Below are positions 27,618-34,893 of a DNA stretch of 64,000 nucleotides, one piece after another; position 1 is the first letter of the stretch; the number at the start of each line of letters is the position of its first letter. Source of the stretch: a virus. Position numbers and translations under genes: made by a program. The notes under the pieces are model-generated. The model was given only the letters and a program-made list of their open reading frames with translations. It searched no databases and had not been told where the DNA came from. The stretch lies in IMG/VR virus record IMGVR_UViG_3300005578_000001, positions 17,813 to 81,812 of that record; one strand, 5' to 3'.

Positions 27618-28702
27618 TTCCCCTCTCCCTTTAGTTGCTCAAGCGCGGCCAGCAACGACTCGTGCGCAGCTTCCAAGTAGCTCCTGGCCGCAGTCCATGC
27701 TGCCTCGTCGGACTCCGGTATCTCGCCTAGCACCTGTGGATGACGATGTTTAACGACCTCGATCGCTTCTCCAATAGTATCGGCGCGGGCGGTGGCGAGC
27801 TTCTGTCGCGCTTCTGCTAACGCTGCCTGCGAGTGGCCTAAGTGAGTCATCAGTCGCCGTATCTCGTCTTTAAGCTGCTCGACTTCCGCCGTGACGAACG
27901 GATACGCAGGACCAACACGGAAGCCAATTCCGTTTGGCACGAACGATTGCGCGTACCACTTTTCGTAATCTTCCTTCGGCATGTCTGGTGGTAGTTGATC
28001 CTCGTACGTGTACCGCACTTCTGGATGCTGTACTGGTAAGTAGTCTATAGGTTGACGTGACTGCTTGCCGTGTCTGAATCCGTTGTTGTAACCGTCAGCG
28101 TGGGATCGATCCAGTAGCGCGGCAATCTCGGTAATCAGTTCTCGTAGATCGCGGAAGTCAGATGCTGGCCCAATCTTAGGAAATCGTTTCGACGCGTGAA
28201 CACGCTGATGCCACGCCTCAACGAATTGTCGCGCCTTCTCTTGCGTATCCAGCGCATCGGCTTCTGGTTGCGCTGTGGTTGGTGTGGTAGTGCTCACCGG
28301 ATTGCAGTTGCATGGCCTATCAGGGTAGATCCATTTATCGCACTCGACAGTATGGCCCACCGTATCGCCTTCTAGTTGCGCTACCTCGATCGCGGGTTCA
28401 TTGTCTTCGTTGATTATCATTCGTCCGTCATAGTTGATTGAGCCTGACATTTCTTCGATCGTGGGTAGTTGACCACTCATTGTGTAGTTCGCTGGCCGCC
28501 CTACTACGGGAACAGTGGCAGTGATTTCTTCAAGCCTGTCGAGGTTAATAACCCCGCTAACAGCGTCGAGCTGAGCAAGCAGGTAGTCGATGACCTCGCA
28601 CGCGAACTCAAACCTTGCCGTTGGGCTGCTCAGGTGCGACCACGGTAAAAGCTTCACCGCCCGTGCTTGCTTAATTGAATCGAGATCAATTTTGTCGCTC
28701 AT
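27614..28702 (-). CDS. Large hypothetical protein of the early arm
   Basis: 362 residues from ATG 28702 (GGAG upstream). A mosaic: a helical start, a Cys-rich turn (Cys-Asn-Cys-Asn-Pro) with Thr/Pro linker near residue 135, a segment with Tyr-Asn-Asn-Gly-Phe-Arg-His-Gly-Lys, and a C-terminal coiled coil. No catalytic motif. It may be a scaffold protein for its operon, which is speculation. Confidence 0.55.
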   Translation of the reverse strand: MSDKIDLDSIKQARAVKLLPWSHLSSPTARFEFACEVIDYLLAQLDAVSGVINLDRLEEITATVPVVGRPANYTMSGQLPTIEEMSGSINYDGRMIINEDNEPAIEVAQLEGDTVGHTVECDKWIYPDRPCNCNPVSTTTPTTAQPEADALDTQEKARQFVEAWHQRVHASKRFPKIGPASDFRDLRELITEIAALLDRSHADGYNNGFRHGKQSRQPIDYLPVQHPEVRYTYEDQLPPDMPKEDYEKWYAQSFVPNGIGFRVGPAYPFVTAEVEQLKDEIRRLMTHLGHSQAALAEARQKLATARADTIGEAIEVVKHRHPQVLGEIPESDEAAWTAARSYLEAAHESLLAALEQLKGEGK

Positions 28703-28787
28703 GGTATTAGTCTCCTTCACGATCCCATACGTACAGCACCGTCATGCCCGCGACGAATCCACACGCGCAACTAAGTAAAGCGATTAT

Positions 28788-28925
28788 TCATCTAACGAAT
28801 GGACCAAACACCTTATGACACCATTCACAGTATTTATGCCATGCGGTTGACTGAGCGCTGATCTGGATCCAGCACAACTCCAGCCAGCCGCAACGTGGAC
28901 ATTGCTCGCTAATTCGTTCAGTCAT
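28788..28925 (-). CDS. 45-aa zinc-ribbon protein
   Basis: Cys-Pro-Arg-Cys-Gly-Trp ... Tyr-Cys-Glu-Trp-Cys-His, a compact zinc ribbon. After its TGA stop the same frame continues, without a start codon, as a hydrophobic segment Ile-Ile-Ala-Leu-Leu-Ser-Cys-Ala-Cys-Gly-Phe-Val-Ala-Gly ending at the 27614-28702 gene's ribosome site. Confidence 0.6.
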   Translation of the reverse strand: MTERISEQCPRCGWLELCWIQISAQSTAWHKYCEWCHKVFGPFVR

Positions 28926-28941
28926 GATGATTCATTGCTTT

Positions 28942-29184
28942 TCAACTTCGCGCTCGCTTCATATGCGATTGCGTCTGTCGTTCGCAGAAGTCCGCAATGG
29001 TTCGCAGGCAAGTCCGTTCAAATACAAGATCCGCGTTCGGTAAAAACGAATACTGTCGCCAGCGCCCTTCGCCGAGGCTGATGCGTGTCTGCGTGTTACG
29101 CACGGTCCAGATCTTTGTCTTCGGCACTGGTCCGACAATATCGCCAAGCTGAGTGGCTTTAACGAAACGTAGTCGCTTCTTCAC
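28942..29184 (-). CDS. Hypothetical protein with GTG start
   Basis: 80 residues from GTG 29184, which has AGAGAGGA upstream and overlaps the previous stop. Contains Val-Lys-Ala-Thr-Gln-Leu-Gly-Asp-Ile-Val and a Gly-Arg-Trp-Arg-Gln-Tyr-Ser-Phe-Leu-Pro strand region, a possible small barrel. Unknown. Confidence 0.55.
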   Translation of the reverse strand: MKKRLRFVKATQLGDIVGPVPKTKIWTVRNTQTRISLGEGRWRQYSFLPNADLVFERTCLRTIADFCERQTQSHMKRARS

Positions 29185-29720
29185 GTCCTCTCTCCTTCCC
29201 TCTCTGCGCGGGACTTGGCCCAAGCGCGAACTTGATCCATCGCTTCGTCAAGACTCGCGCGCTCCGTTCGCAGCAACTCGAGCGGCACAATACTGTTCGC
29301 GTAAACTGTGATAGCGACGCCGCCGGTCGTAAGAAAGCTCACGTTGCAGCAATGCGGCGTCAACTCTCGAAGTTCTTTCAGCGCTGCTTCTACTGTTAAT
29401 CCTGTCTCAAAGTGGGGAGTGGCGATTATCCGCCTGAGAATCTCGTTTGCCGTAGCTCGCAAGTAGCCCAGCCGGAGTTTGTCGCCGCCAGCCGCATTCT
29501 CTGCTGTCTGTCCGCATTCGTCGATGTAGCCGTTGATGATACCCAGCACGTCCGCTGCTGCGCGGGGAAGATCAGCGTCCGGTAACTTCGCGGCGCGCAA
29601 AGTCATGGCCATGTTCGTTCCGAATTCAACAGTACGTTCGTTAGTTTCCGGCCCGTTTCGTAACGTGTCCTCAATCCATTGTGCGGCCCACTCAAGGGCG
29701 TCGTTGTATGTTTTTGCCAC
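29181..29720 (-). CDS. Hypothetical protein
   Basis: 179 residues, helical first two thirds (Ala-Leu-Glu-Trp-Ala-Ala-Gln-Trp-Ile-Glu-Asp) and a short beta stretch Val-Ala-Ile-Thr-Val-Tyr-Ala-Asn-Ser-Ile-Val. A Cys-Cys pair lies at about residue 123. Coupled to its neighbours. No family recognised. Confidence 0.6.
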   Translation of the reverse strand: MAKTYNDALEWAAQWIEDTLRNGPETNERTVEFGTNMAMTLRAAKLPDADLPRAAADVLGIINGYIDECGQTAENAAGGDKLRLGYLRATANEILRRIIATPHFETGLTVEAALKELRELTPHCCNVSFLTTGGVAITVYANSIVPLELLRTERASLDEAMDQVRAWAKSRAEREGERT

Positions 29721-29890
29721 TTAATCCTCCAAGAAGTAATCGTGCGGCGCTTCTCCAGCTCGCAATTCGTACACCGCCCGGCTTCAATGTCTGCACTCGT
29801 CAGCACCGCGTCGCAAGACCAGCACGCGCCGAGGTTGTAGTCGGAGCGAGGTGCGGTGATGCGGGCGTGGAGTTGAGTGCGGCTGATCAT
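29603..29890 (-). CDS. Zinc-ribbon protein, C-terminus overlapping the next gene
   Basis: 95 residues by the open frame. Cys-Trp-Ser-Cys-Asp-Ala ... Gly-Arg-Cys-Thr-Asn-Cys-Glu is a zinc ribbon similar in style to the protein at 42929-43267. The last 40 residues overlap the 29720 gene by 118 bases, unusually long, so the true end may be affected by a sequence error. Confidence 0.5.
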   Translation of the reverse strand: MISRTQLHARITAPRSDYNLGACWSCDAVLTSADIEAGRCTNCELEKRRTITSWRIKWQKHTTTPLSGPHNGLRTRYETGRKLTNVLLNSERTWP

Positions 29891-30246
29891 AGGTACTTCT
29901 CGATTCTGTCGGCGATGTACTCAAATGTTTCGCCACGGTCATTTAACTTTGACGCTGACGCTGAATTACTCGCGATTCCGAGAACGGGGTTAGGGTCGCC
30001 GAGTTCCGCCCACTCCTGTACCGCAAAGGGAAGTTCTGAATCGTCAGCGCCATTGGAGGTTTCAAACCACGCTTTGTTGTGTTCGTTCCATGAGCCGTCG
30101 CCTGTATCTTTACGGTAGACCTCACACAGTACTCCTAGACAACAGAAGCGATCGTCTCCGTTGGAAACCCGTAGCAGCTTTTTGCCTTGTTCATACTTGC
30201 CGCTCCGCAGCGCCTTGATCCACAACTTCTTGATTCGTTTGTTCAT
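29887..30246 (-). CDS. Conserved phage hypothetical protein
   Basis: 119 residues. Trp-Ile-Lys-Ala-Leu-Arg-Ser-Gly-Lys-Tyr-Glu-Gln-Gly, Arg-Phe-Cys-Cys-Leu-Gly-Val-Leu-Cys, Leu-Gly-Asp-Pro-Asn-Pro and Leu-Asn-Asp-Arg-Gly ... Phe-x-Tyr-Ile-Ala-Asp match a widespread phage family (often annotated only as hypothetical). Its function is not known. Confidence 0.8.
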   Translation of the reverse strand: MNKRIKKLWIKALRSGKYEQGKKLLRVSNGDDRFCCLGVLCEVYRKDTGDGSWNEHNKAWFETSNGADDSELPFAVQEWAELGDPNPVLGIASNSASASKLNDRGETFEYIADRIEKYL

Positions 30247-30292
30247 CTCTGAATCCTCTCCCTCCCGACGCGCAGCATTTCAATCAGATTTC

Positions 30293-30589
30293 TCATCTGA
30301 CATTCGCCTCCGTATCCAGCTTACCCGCATCATACAATCCGATCCGTTCACAGATTCGCATCATCTGATTTGCTATCCCGCGTCTCTCGTTGATAAGCGC
30401 TCCGGCGCAGTGAATCGACTTCCCGGTGGCGCGATACTCGGACTCTTCATTGTCCGCATCAGCGGTCTGATGACAGGGGAATTCATTAGCGGCGAACTCT
30501 CTCAGTCGCGCCAGTTTGAAGCCTCGCTTCATTTGCGGCGTGTTCAGAAACGGACACTGGTTGCACGGCGAAGTCATCGTGTATTTCAC
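30293..30589 (-). CDS. DUF6283-like Cys-rich phage protein
   Basis: 98 residues. Pro-Cys-Asn-Gln-Cys-Pro-Phe at the start, then Phe-Pro-Cys-His-Gln-Thr and His-Cys-Ala-Gly-Ala: a set of Cys typical of a phage/actinobacterial family (DUF6283) of unknown function, perhaps metal binding. Coupled to the upstream gene by overlap. Confidence 0.75.
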   Translation of the reverse strand: MKYTMTSPCNQCPFLNTPQMKRGFKLARLREFAANEFPCHQTADADNEESEYRATGKSIHCAGALINERRGIANQMMRICERIGLYDAGKLDTEANVR

Positions 30590-31116
30590 TCTGTCCCCAC
30601 TTTCCGTGTGCGTAGTAGCTCTTTCAGGTCAGTGTTCTGCTCCCGCAATGTCTCTGTATGCGCATCAGCCCAGCCTGTCGCGTAGCCCGTAGAATAATCG
30701 TAAAATTGCGGGTCGAAGTTGTACGGGGCGCATTGCAACTCGGCTATCCGTTGACACACCGCATCGACGAAATTACAGCGCTGCTCGTTGGCGAAATCTT
30801 CATCTGCGTTATCGAACCGCCACTCGTGTGTTAGGCTGTCCGAGTGCCGGCAGCCTGCGTCGATCACGTCCATGATGGCCGCACGAATTGTCGTCAACGA
30901 GGCGAACTTCTTATCGTTCTCCATTGCGGCCAGGATTCGTTGCGCACGGGCCGGATCGAGTCGCTCCGTCAATTTCTCTCCGTCGTTCAAATCTACTCGG
31001 GCTCGTTCCAGCACGGGAGTGGCGAGGGCGATGAACTCAGCTTCATTTAGCCTGCTCGACTGCTCACCCACCCAGCGGCACATACTACATGCGCATAGAT
31101 TACTGTCGTGAATCAT
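30586..31116 (-). CDS. Hypothetical protein
   Basis: 176 residues with Cys-Ala-Cys-Ser-Met-Cys near the start and a largely helical body; Asp-Tyr-Ser-Thr-Gly-Tyr-Ala-Thr-Gly-Trp-Ala-Asp-Ala resembles the ends of several phage early proteins, with a coiled coil after it. Overlaps both neighbours by ATGA. Unknown. Confidence 0.6.
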   Translation of the reverse strand: MIHDSNLCACSMCRWVGEQSSRLNEAEFIALATPVLERARVDLNDGEKLTERLDPARAQRILAAMENDKKFASLTTIRAAIMDVIDAGCRHSDSLTHEWRFDNADEDFANEQRCNFVDAVCQRIAELQCAPYNFDPQFYDYSTGYATGWADAHTETLREQNTDLKELLRTRKVGTE

Positions 31117-31445
31117 TGCCGTACCTCCTCTTCCACCGTCACTACGTCCGGCCGTTCACGCTCGTCTTCGCCTGTCAACTCTTCCAGTTGCCGATCGAGT
31201 ATTTCCTGAATCTCACCACGACTGCGACAACGGATATAGAGGTGCCACGTCCACCACAGGCGGTTACGGCAATCGCCCCAGCGCAGTACGCCGAAGTTTC
31301 CACCCAACGCCCGGTACATAACCGAGTAACACATGTAGATGACAAGAAACGGCGGCATGATGTCAAAGTGTTTGAAACAGTCACGCGCGGCTTTGCAACG
31401 TTCATTATAAAATTGCTTGTTGGGTGGCTTAATGTTAACTCTCAT
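31113..31445 (-). CDS. Hypothetical protein with hydrophobic segment
   Basis: 110 residues from ATG 31445 (GAGG upstream; longer starts rejected). A hydrophobic run Met-Pro-Pro-Phe-Leu-Val-Ile-Tyr-Met-Cys-Tyr is followed by a Trp/Arg-rich part and a very acidic C-terminus. Could be peripheral to the membrane. Unknown. Confidence 0.55.
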   Translation of the reverse strand: MRVNIKPPNKQFYNERCKAARDCFKHFDIMPPFLVIYMCYSVMYRALGGNFGVLRWGDCRNRLWWTWHLYIRCRSRGEIQEILDRQLEELTGEDERERPDVVTVEEEVRQ

Positions 31446-31482
31446 CCGCGCTCGCCTCCTCGGGTGGTGGGGTTGGTTGCGC

Positions 31483-31680
31483 TCATCCCAGCCACGTCTT
31501 GATCTGTTCAAGGTAGTAGATCGCCGCATAGATCACGTAGGTCCAGCCGAACACGGCGGCAAGTAACGCCCAGAGGAACGAATGCCACAGCTTCCATGAA
31601 ATAATGAAAGCTACTACGCCGCCCGCTGAAAACATTGTGCAGCCTGCGCCGCTACTTGAATTTGATTTGCTCTCACTCAT
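31483..31680 (-). CDS. Membrane protein, two hydrophobic segments
   Basis: 65 residues from ATG 31680 (GGGGAGGAG upstream). A Ser-rich start, then Gly-Gly-Val-Val-Ala-Phe-Ile-Ile-Ser-Trp and Leu-Trp-Ala-Leu-Leu-Ala-Ala-Val-Phe-Gly-Trp-Thr-Tyr-Val-Ile-Tyr. Probably two closely spaced spans. Unknown function. Confidence 0.65.
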   Translation of the reverse strand: MSESKSNSSSGAGCTMFSAGGVVAFIISWKLWHSFLWALLAAVFGWTYVIYAAIYYLEQIKTWLG

Positions 31681-31708
31681 CTCCTCCCCTTCCCTTTCGG
31701 CCCCGGCT

Positions 31709-32062
31709 TCATCCTTTACACGTTCCGCACGCAAATGCGAACAATGTTGCTAGGTTAATTTCTGCGATAGCCTGATTTTCCTTGTAGAGCACGATGAACA
31801 TTTCCGTGAATAGATGCGCCTCTTCCATGTCGATAACAGCCGAACCGATCTCGTTTGATTCTGGCGACAGGCGAGAGCGTAATTCTAGTTCGCGCTCCGA
31901 TAAGTGCTTCAATCCCCAGAATCCCGCATTGTCGAAGTTACCGCCGAAAGCTACGGCGTCCAAGTCCTGCTCGTCAGGCTCGTGCCAGTCGGGCCGGACC
32001 TTTAGCTCTTTTGCTAATTCCTGTAGTTGTAGTTGCGTGCGAATCCTTCTGATGTCGCTCAT
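31709..32062 (-). CDS. Conserved phage protein
   Basis: 117 residues. Arg-Pro-Asp-Trp-His-Glu-Pro-Asp-Glu-Gln near the start and Gly-x-x-Phe-Asn-Ala-like Asn-Phe-Asp-Asn-Ala-Gly recall a common phage hypothetical family. Ends Cys-Gly-Thr-Cys-Lys-Gly, one Cys pair. Overlaps the upstream tiny gene by ATGA. Confidence 0.65.
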   Translation of the reverse strand: MSDIRRIRTQLQLQELAKELKVRPDWHEPDEQDLDAVAFGGNFDNAGFWGLKHLSERELELRSRLSPESNEIGSAVIDMEEAHLFTEMFIVLYKENQAIAEINLATLFAFACGTCKG

Positions 32063-32193
32063 CTTTTTTCTTTCGGCTCCTCGCGCCAGTCCATGCGCTT
32101 ACATCTTGAGCAAACCTTCGGCAACTTCGGTTTACGTGGATGCCAGACATGGCCGCAGCGCTTGCATTCCAACGTGCTTAGTTTCACTCTCAT
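32059..32193 (-). CDS. 44-aa zinc-ribbon protein
   Basis: Cys-Lys-Arg-Cys-Gly-His-Val-Trp and Val-Cys-Ser-Arg-Cys-Lys make a classic mini zinc ribbon. It is the first gene after the promoter at 32201-32229, only eight bases from the -10, so its mRNA is nearly leaderless or starts just upstream of the ATG at 32193. Confidence 0.65.
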   Translation of the reverse strand: MRVKLSTLECKRCGHVWHPRKPKLPKVCSRCKRMDWREEPKEKR

Positions 32194-32199
32194 ACTGAT

Positions 32200-32229
32200 A
32201 CGTATAACCTATACGTAGTGAGAAGTCAA
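32200..32229 (-). promoter_or_regulatory. Promoter with palindromic operator
   Basis: Minus strand TTGACT (32229-32224), 17-base spacer, TATACG (32206-32201). A perfect inverted repeat ACGTATA-ACC-TATACGT (32200-32216) covers the -10, so a dimeric repressor is likely. Confidence 0.75.
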
Positions 32230-32249
32230 CAAAATAATTCACTCCTCTC

Positions 32250-32654
32250 TCACCCACTCCGGCGCAGGGTGGCGAGCAGCTCCTTGAACTCGTCCAGACT
32301 GCGCCGGGCCTGACCGTTGCCGAGATGCGAAGACTTATTACCTGCGTAGGCATCGACGTACTTCTGTATCGCGGCTACCAGTCGTGGCACGGCAGCGTGG
32401 TCAGCGACAATCTGCTCGGCAGTTGCTTCGTCCGTCGTAAAAGCCACATAGAAGCCGCGCTCGTCAACGATCTCTCGCTTGCTCTTATGGACGCGCCACT
32501 CCCTAGTGTCCGGCGCGGGTTGCGTGGCGGGTTGTGTAGCTGGCTGCGGTAATGGCTTGTGATGCGACGGATGTGTATCATCCGCGCCGCATCTGACGCA
32601 GTATTTTCCATAAGGCTCAAATTCGTGGTAAGGCATAGTCGTTTCAGTTGTCAT
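32250..32654 (-). CDS. Hypothetical protein with Cys pair and Pro/Gln linker
   Basis: 134 residues. Tyr-Cys-Val-Arg-Cys-Gly-Ala-Asp ... His-x-x-His near the start could bind zinc; then a Pro-Ala-Thr-Gln linker repeat; then Arg-Glu-Ile-Val-Asp-Glu-Arg-Gly-Phe-Tyr-Val-Ala and a helix. The second half resembles small phage proteins of the type Ile-Val-Asp-x-x-Gly-x-x-Val-Ala, role unknown. Confidence 0.65.
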   Translation of the reverse strand: MTTETTMPYHEFEPYGKYCVRCGADDTHPSHHKPLPQPATQPATQPAPDTREWRVHKSKREIVDERGFYVAFTTDEATAEQIVADHAAVPRLVAAIQKYVDAYAGNKSSHLGNGQARRSLDEFKELLATLRRSG

Positions 32655-32694
32655 CTCCTGATCCCCTTTCTGAGTTGCGGTCTGATGAGTTGCG

Positions 32695-32820
32695 TTAGCA
32701 AACGCAATGGTCCGTTAGTTCCATAAACCACGCACGCCAGTATTCAATATGATCACTAGCAGGAAGATCCTTTCTAATCGTCACCGACGGAGGGTGGACG
32801 TAGACATCGTTACCTAGCAC
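32695..32820 (-). CDS. Likely gene without an obvious start codon
   Basis: A frame following directly after the TAA of the 32857 gene reads, in protein-like fashion, Trp-Val-Val-Thr-Val-Leu-Gly-Asn-Asp-Val-Tyr-Val-His-Pro-Pro ... Ile-Glu-Tyr-Trp-Arg-Ala-Trp-Phe-Met-Glu. AAAGGAG lies at the upstream stop, but no ATG, GTG or TTG follows at the right distance. The first usable start is GTG 32820, inside the conserved-looking part. A base-calling error or unusual start is possible. Confidence 0.4.
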   Translation of the reverse strand: MLGNDVYVHPPSVTIRKDLPASDHIEYWRAWFMELTDHCVC

Positions 32821-32856
32821 GGTAACAACCCAGCCGTTATTTTTATTCCACTCCTT

Positions 32857-33129
32857 TTAACTTTCCATCTCAAACTCATCATAGTCACCGTGCGCTGCAA
32901 ACACGCAGGCTCGTTCCATGTAGTAAGGCTCGCCAAAGAACTTGTGTAGAATCGTCTCGGCGACGTCGTAAGCAAACCCCGTATCAATCGGATCGCCGTT
33001 GAGATACGTATCTCGCAACGTGATCCAGACACCGTGTAGCTCTCGCTTCACGATCCGCCCGTCACGGCCTTGTAATTCAGGAAAGTCGGGTCCGGCGTAG
33101 ACTGCGAATTTGTCAACCGTCGTCATCAT
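32857..33129 (-). CDS. Conserved-looking small protein
   Basis: 90 residues beginning Met-Met (either ATG may be used after GGAGAAGG). Beta-rich: Val-Tyr-Ala-Gly-Pro-Asp-Phe-Pro-Glu-Leu-Gln-Gly-Arg-Asp-Gly-Arg-Ile-Val, Val-Trp-Ile-Thr-Leu-Arg. A small barrel is likely. Unknown function. Confidence 0.65.
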   Translation of the reverse strand: MMTTVDKFAVYAGPDFPELQGRDGRIVKRELHGVWITLRDTYLNGDPIDTGFAYDVAETILHKFFGEPYYMERACVFAAHGDYDEFEMES

Positions 33130-33171
33130 CCTTCTCCTCTTTCTTTAAGGTGAGCACGAGATTAGTCGCCC

Positions 33172-33546
33172 TTAGCCACCAAACCATGCCGCTGAAACAT
33201 TATTGAGCATTGTCGGCCACGAATTGTCCGGTGTATACATCTTTCGCGTCTTTCTGGCCCATGTAATTACCTCACCTGGAGAGTCGATCACCGTCTCGTA
33301 ACTAAAACTCTGATATGGCGTAAGTACCGAACTGTCCGAATCGTGAACCACAACACAAAACGTCGCACCGCGTTTATCAATTCCCATAAAAGTACAGTCG
33401 GATAAGCTGGCGACTTTCTCTGCACGTTCCGCGATCAGGTTCATAGCCTGAAATCTATTTAGACCCTGCTCCCGAGCAAGATCGTTTCTGAATTGAAAGT
33501 TTGGATTCACTGTCTTAATCTCCTCTGTCGTGTTCGTCTCGTTCAT
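33172..33546 (-). CDS. Hypothetical protein
   Basis: 124 residues. A helical lead, then a beta segment Cys-Thr-Phe-Met-Gly-Ile-Asp-Lys-Arg-Gly-Ala-Thr-Phe-Cys-Val-Val-Val-His-Asp-Ser-Asp. Good operon spacing between neighbours. No family recognised. Confidence 0.6.
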   Translation of the reverse strand: MNETNTTEEIKTVNPNFQFRNDLAREQGLNRFQAMNLIAERAEKVASLSDCTFMGIDKRGATFCVVVHDSDSSVLTPYQSFSYETVIDSPGEVITWARKTRKMYTPDNSWPTMLNNVSAAWFGG

Positions 33547-33558
33547 AGTGAGTGCATC

Positions 33559-34074
33559 CTACTTGTTGAGTTTTTCAACCGAGCCGCCATCGATCCCCTG
33601 TTTCCAGTAGCCGTATGTACCATCGTCGCGCAATGTCTCGATGTACCAGCCGTCTGTTTTACCGTAGTGGTTAGCAGTTTTGACATTGAACTCGCGCCCG
33701 TTGATACGAACTCGATCACCGCTCTTAAGATCGAAGTGTTTGACCAAGTTCAGTCCGGCCTTGCGCTTGTCGGCGCACTTGCCACATTCGCCGTAACCAT
33801 TCAGAAAGTTAAGTTTCTGACATACCTTGCAATCTTCCATACCCTGCTCGCGCTGACTTGCGGCATCAAATTCATTGAGCGTGTCAAAGGCAGACTGCGC
33901 ATCTTCAATAGCTTCACGGACGTTTGCTTTGCCGATCTGCGAGTACGGTTTGTCGTACATCGCGCCCGCAAGTTGCAACAGTTTCTCGCTGCGTGACATT
34001 AAGCGGTTGATTAGATCATTGCGACTGCTCGCGTCTACCATTGATAGGATTTGCTTTGTCGTTTTCGGTTGCAT
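33559..34074 (-). CDS. First gene of the minus arm: zinc-ribbon and KOW-like protein
   Basis: 171 residues. Helical N-terminus (about 1-85), a Cys-x-x-Cys / Cys-x-x-Cys zinc ribbon at about 88-108 (Cys-Lys-Val-Cys-Gln, Cys-Gly-Lys-Cys-Ala), then [13 protein letters not shown], a small barrel. AAGGAG precedes the ATG and a near-consensus promoter lies just upstream, so this is the lead early gene. Confidence 0.7.
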   Translation of the reverse strand: MQPKTTKQILSMVDASSRNDLINRLMSRSEKLLQLAGAMYDKPYSQIGKANVREAIEDAQSAFDTLNEFDAASQREQGMEDCKVCQKLNFLNGYGECGKCADKRKAGLNLVKHFDLKSGDRVRINGREFNVKTANHYGKTDGWYIETLRDDGTYGYWKQGIDGGSVEKLNK

Positions 34075-34098
34075 CGTTGTTATTTCTCCTTGACGCGC

Positions 34099-34127
34099 AT
34101 CCTACTCCTGTTATTTCCACCTGTCAA
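34099..34127 (-). promoter_or_regulatory. Main early promoter of the minus arm
   Basis: TTGACA (34127-34122 on the minus strand), 17-base spacer, TAGGAT (34104-34099). Consensus -35 and spacing; the transcript would begin about 20 bases before the ATG at 34074. Confidence 0.8.
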
Positions 34128-34142
34128 GCAAATAATTACCAC

Positions 34143-34171
34143 TTGACAAAATTATTTTCAGGGTGTAATCT
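34143..34171 (+). promoter_or_regulatory. Divergent promoter of the plus arm
   Basis: TTGACA (34143-34148), 17-base spacer, TAATCT (34166-34171), ending eight bases before the ATG at 34180. The two divergent -35 boxes form the inverted repeat TGTCAAG/CTTGACA with a 13-base centre. Confidence 0.8.
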
Positions 34172-34179
34172 GCGGCTCG

Positions 34180-34377
34180 ATGAAACCCGTAACGATTACA
34201 GAAGCGGCCAAGATCAAAGGCGTGACGCGACAGGCGATCCACGCTGCCATCCGGGCCGACAAGCTCAGAACTGTCATAGTTGACGTGCCGACGCGCATGG
34301 TGGTGCGGCAATCGCTAAACCACTGGCAACCGAATGGCAATATGAAGCGAGCTGGCAGACCGAAGCGAAAGGGGTAA
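34180..34377 (+). CDS. Excisionase/MerR-like helix-turn-helix protein
   Basis: 65 residues. Ile-Thr-Glu-Ala-Ala-Lys-Ile-Lys-Gly-Val-Thr-Arg-Gln-Ala-Ile-His-Ala-Ala-Ile-Arg is a clear helix-turn-helix, with a short wing and a basic tail Arg-Ala-Gly-Arg-Pro-Lys-Arg-Lys-Gly. First plus-strand gene after the divergent promoters and a good candidate to regulate them. Confidence 0.8.
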   Translation: MKPVTITEAAKIKGVTRQAIHAAIRADKLRTVIVDVPTRMVVRQSLNHWQPNGNMKRAGRPKRKG

Positions 34378-34382
34378 AGGAG

Positions 34383-34526
34383 ATGAATCTAGCACTGACA
34401 ACCAATGACGGCGAGATCGTAACCGTAGTCGAAGATATTGAGGATTACGACCTAAGTAAGCAGGTGGCAGCGGTGGAAGTAATTGAAGCTATTAAGACGG
34501 AGCTTGCAAGGAGACGGCATGGGTAA
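34383..34526 (+). CDS. 47-aa acidic protein
   Basis: Val-Thr-Val-Val-Glu-Asp-Ile-Glu-Asp-Tyr-Asp-Leu-Ser-Lys strand-turn, then a helix ending Arg-Arg-Arg-His-Gly. AAAGGAG lies immediately before the ATG. Overlaps the next start. Unknown. Confidence 0.5.
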   Translation: MNLALTTNDGEIVTVVEDIEDYDLSKQVAAVEVIEAIKTELARRRHG

Positions 34527-34893
34527 GCGGCGTAGCGCTGTCCATTACACGCCTGTAGACACGTGGTCATGGTGTAAGTTACCGCTTCCAGTTAACGGAA
34601 CGGCCAATCTTGAGCACGTAACCTGCAAGCGCTGTATCGCAGCGATGACGCCAGCACAACGAGCGCAGCAACTAACCAACCCACGGGAGGGAGTACGAGC
34701 GAGGCGAGCGATATCTACGCAAGGCAAGTCCAAGATCTCCGCAACTGGTACAAGCTGCGACTGCCAGCCTTCGGCAAGATCGTACTTAGCGAGGCTGAAT
34801 ACAAAGCCGGAACCGACAGTCTCGAAGGTTTCCACGCAGATCTGGTCAAGGCCGCATTTGTCGAATGGCTGTCAATGCGCAGGTACGAACTGA
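34519..34893 (+). CDS. Zinc-ribbon protein with doubtful C-terminal half
   Basis: ATG 34519 has AAGGAG seven bases upstream. The first 50 residues, with Trp-Ser-Trp-Cys-Lys and Val-Thr-Cys-Lys-Arg-Cys-Ile, match a common small phage zinc protein. The open frame continues 74 codons beyond, where the neighbouring frame (34671-34964) looks more protein-like. The true product may end or shift near 34670. Confidence 0.5.
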   Translation: MGKRRSAVHYTPVDTWSWCKLPLPVNGTANLEHVTCKRCIAAMTPAQRAQQLTNPREGVRARRAISTQGKSKISATGTSCDCQPSARSYLARLNTKPEPTVSKVSTQIWSRPHLSNGCQCAGTN

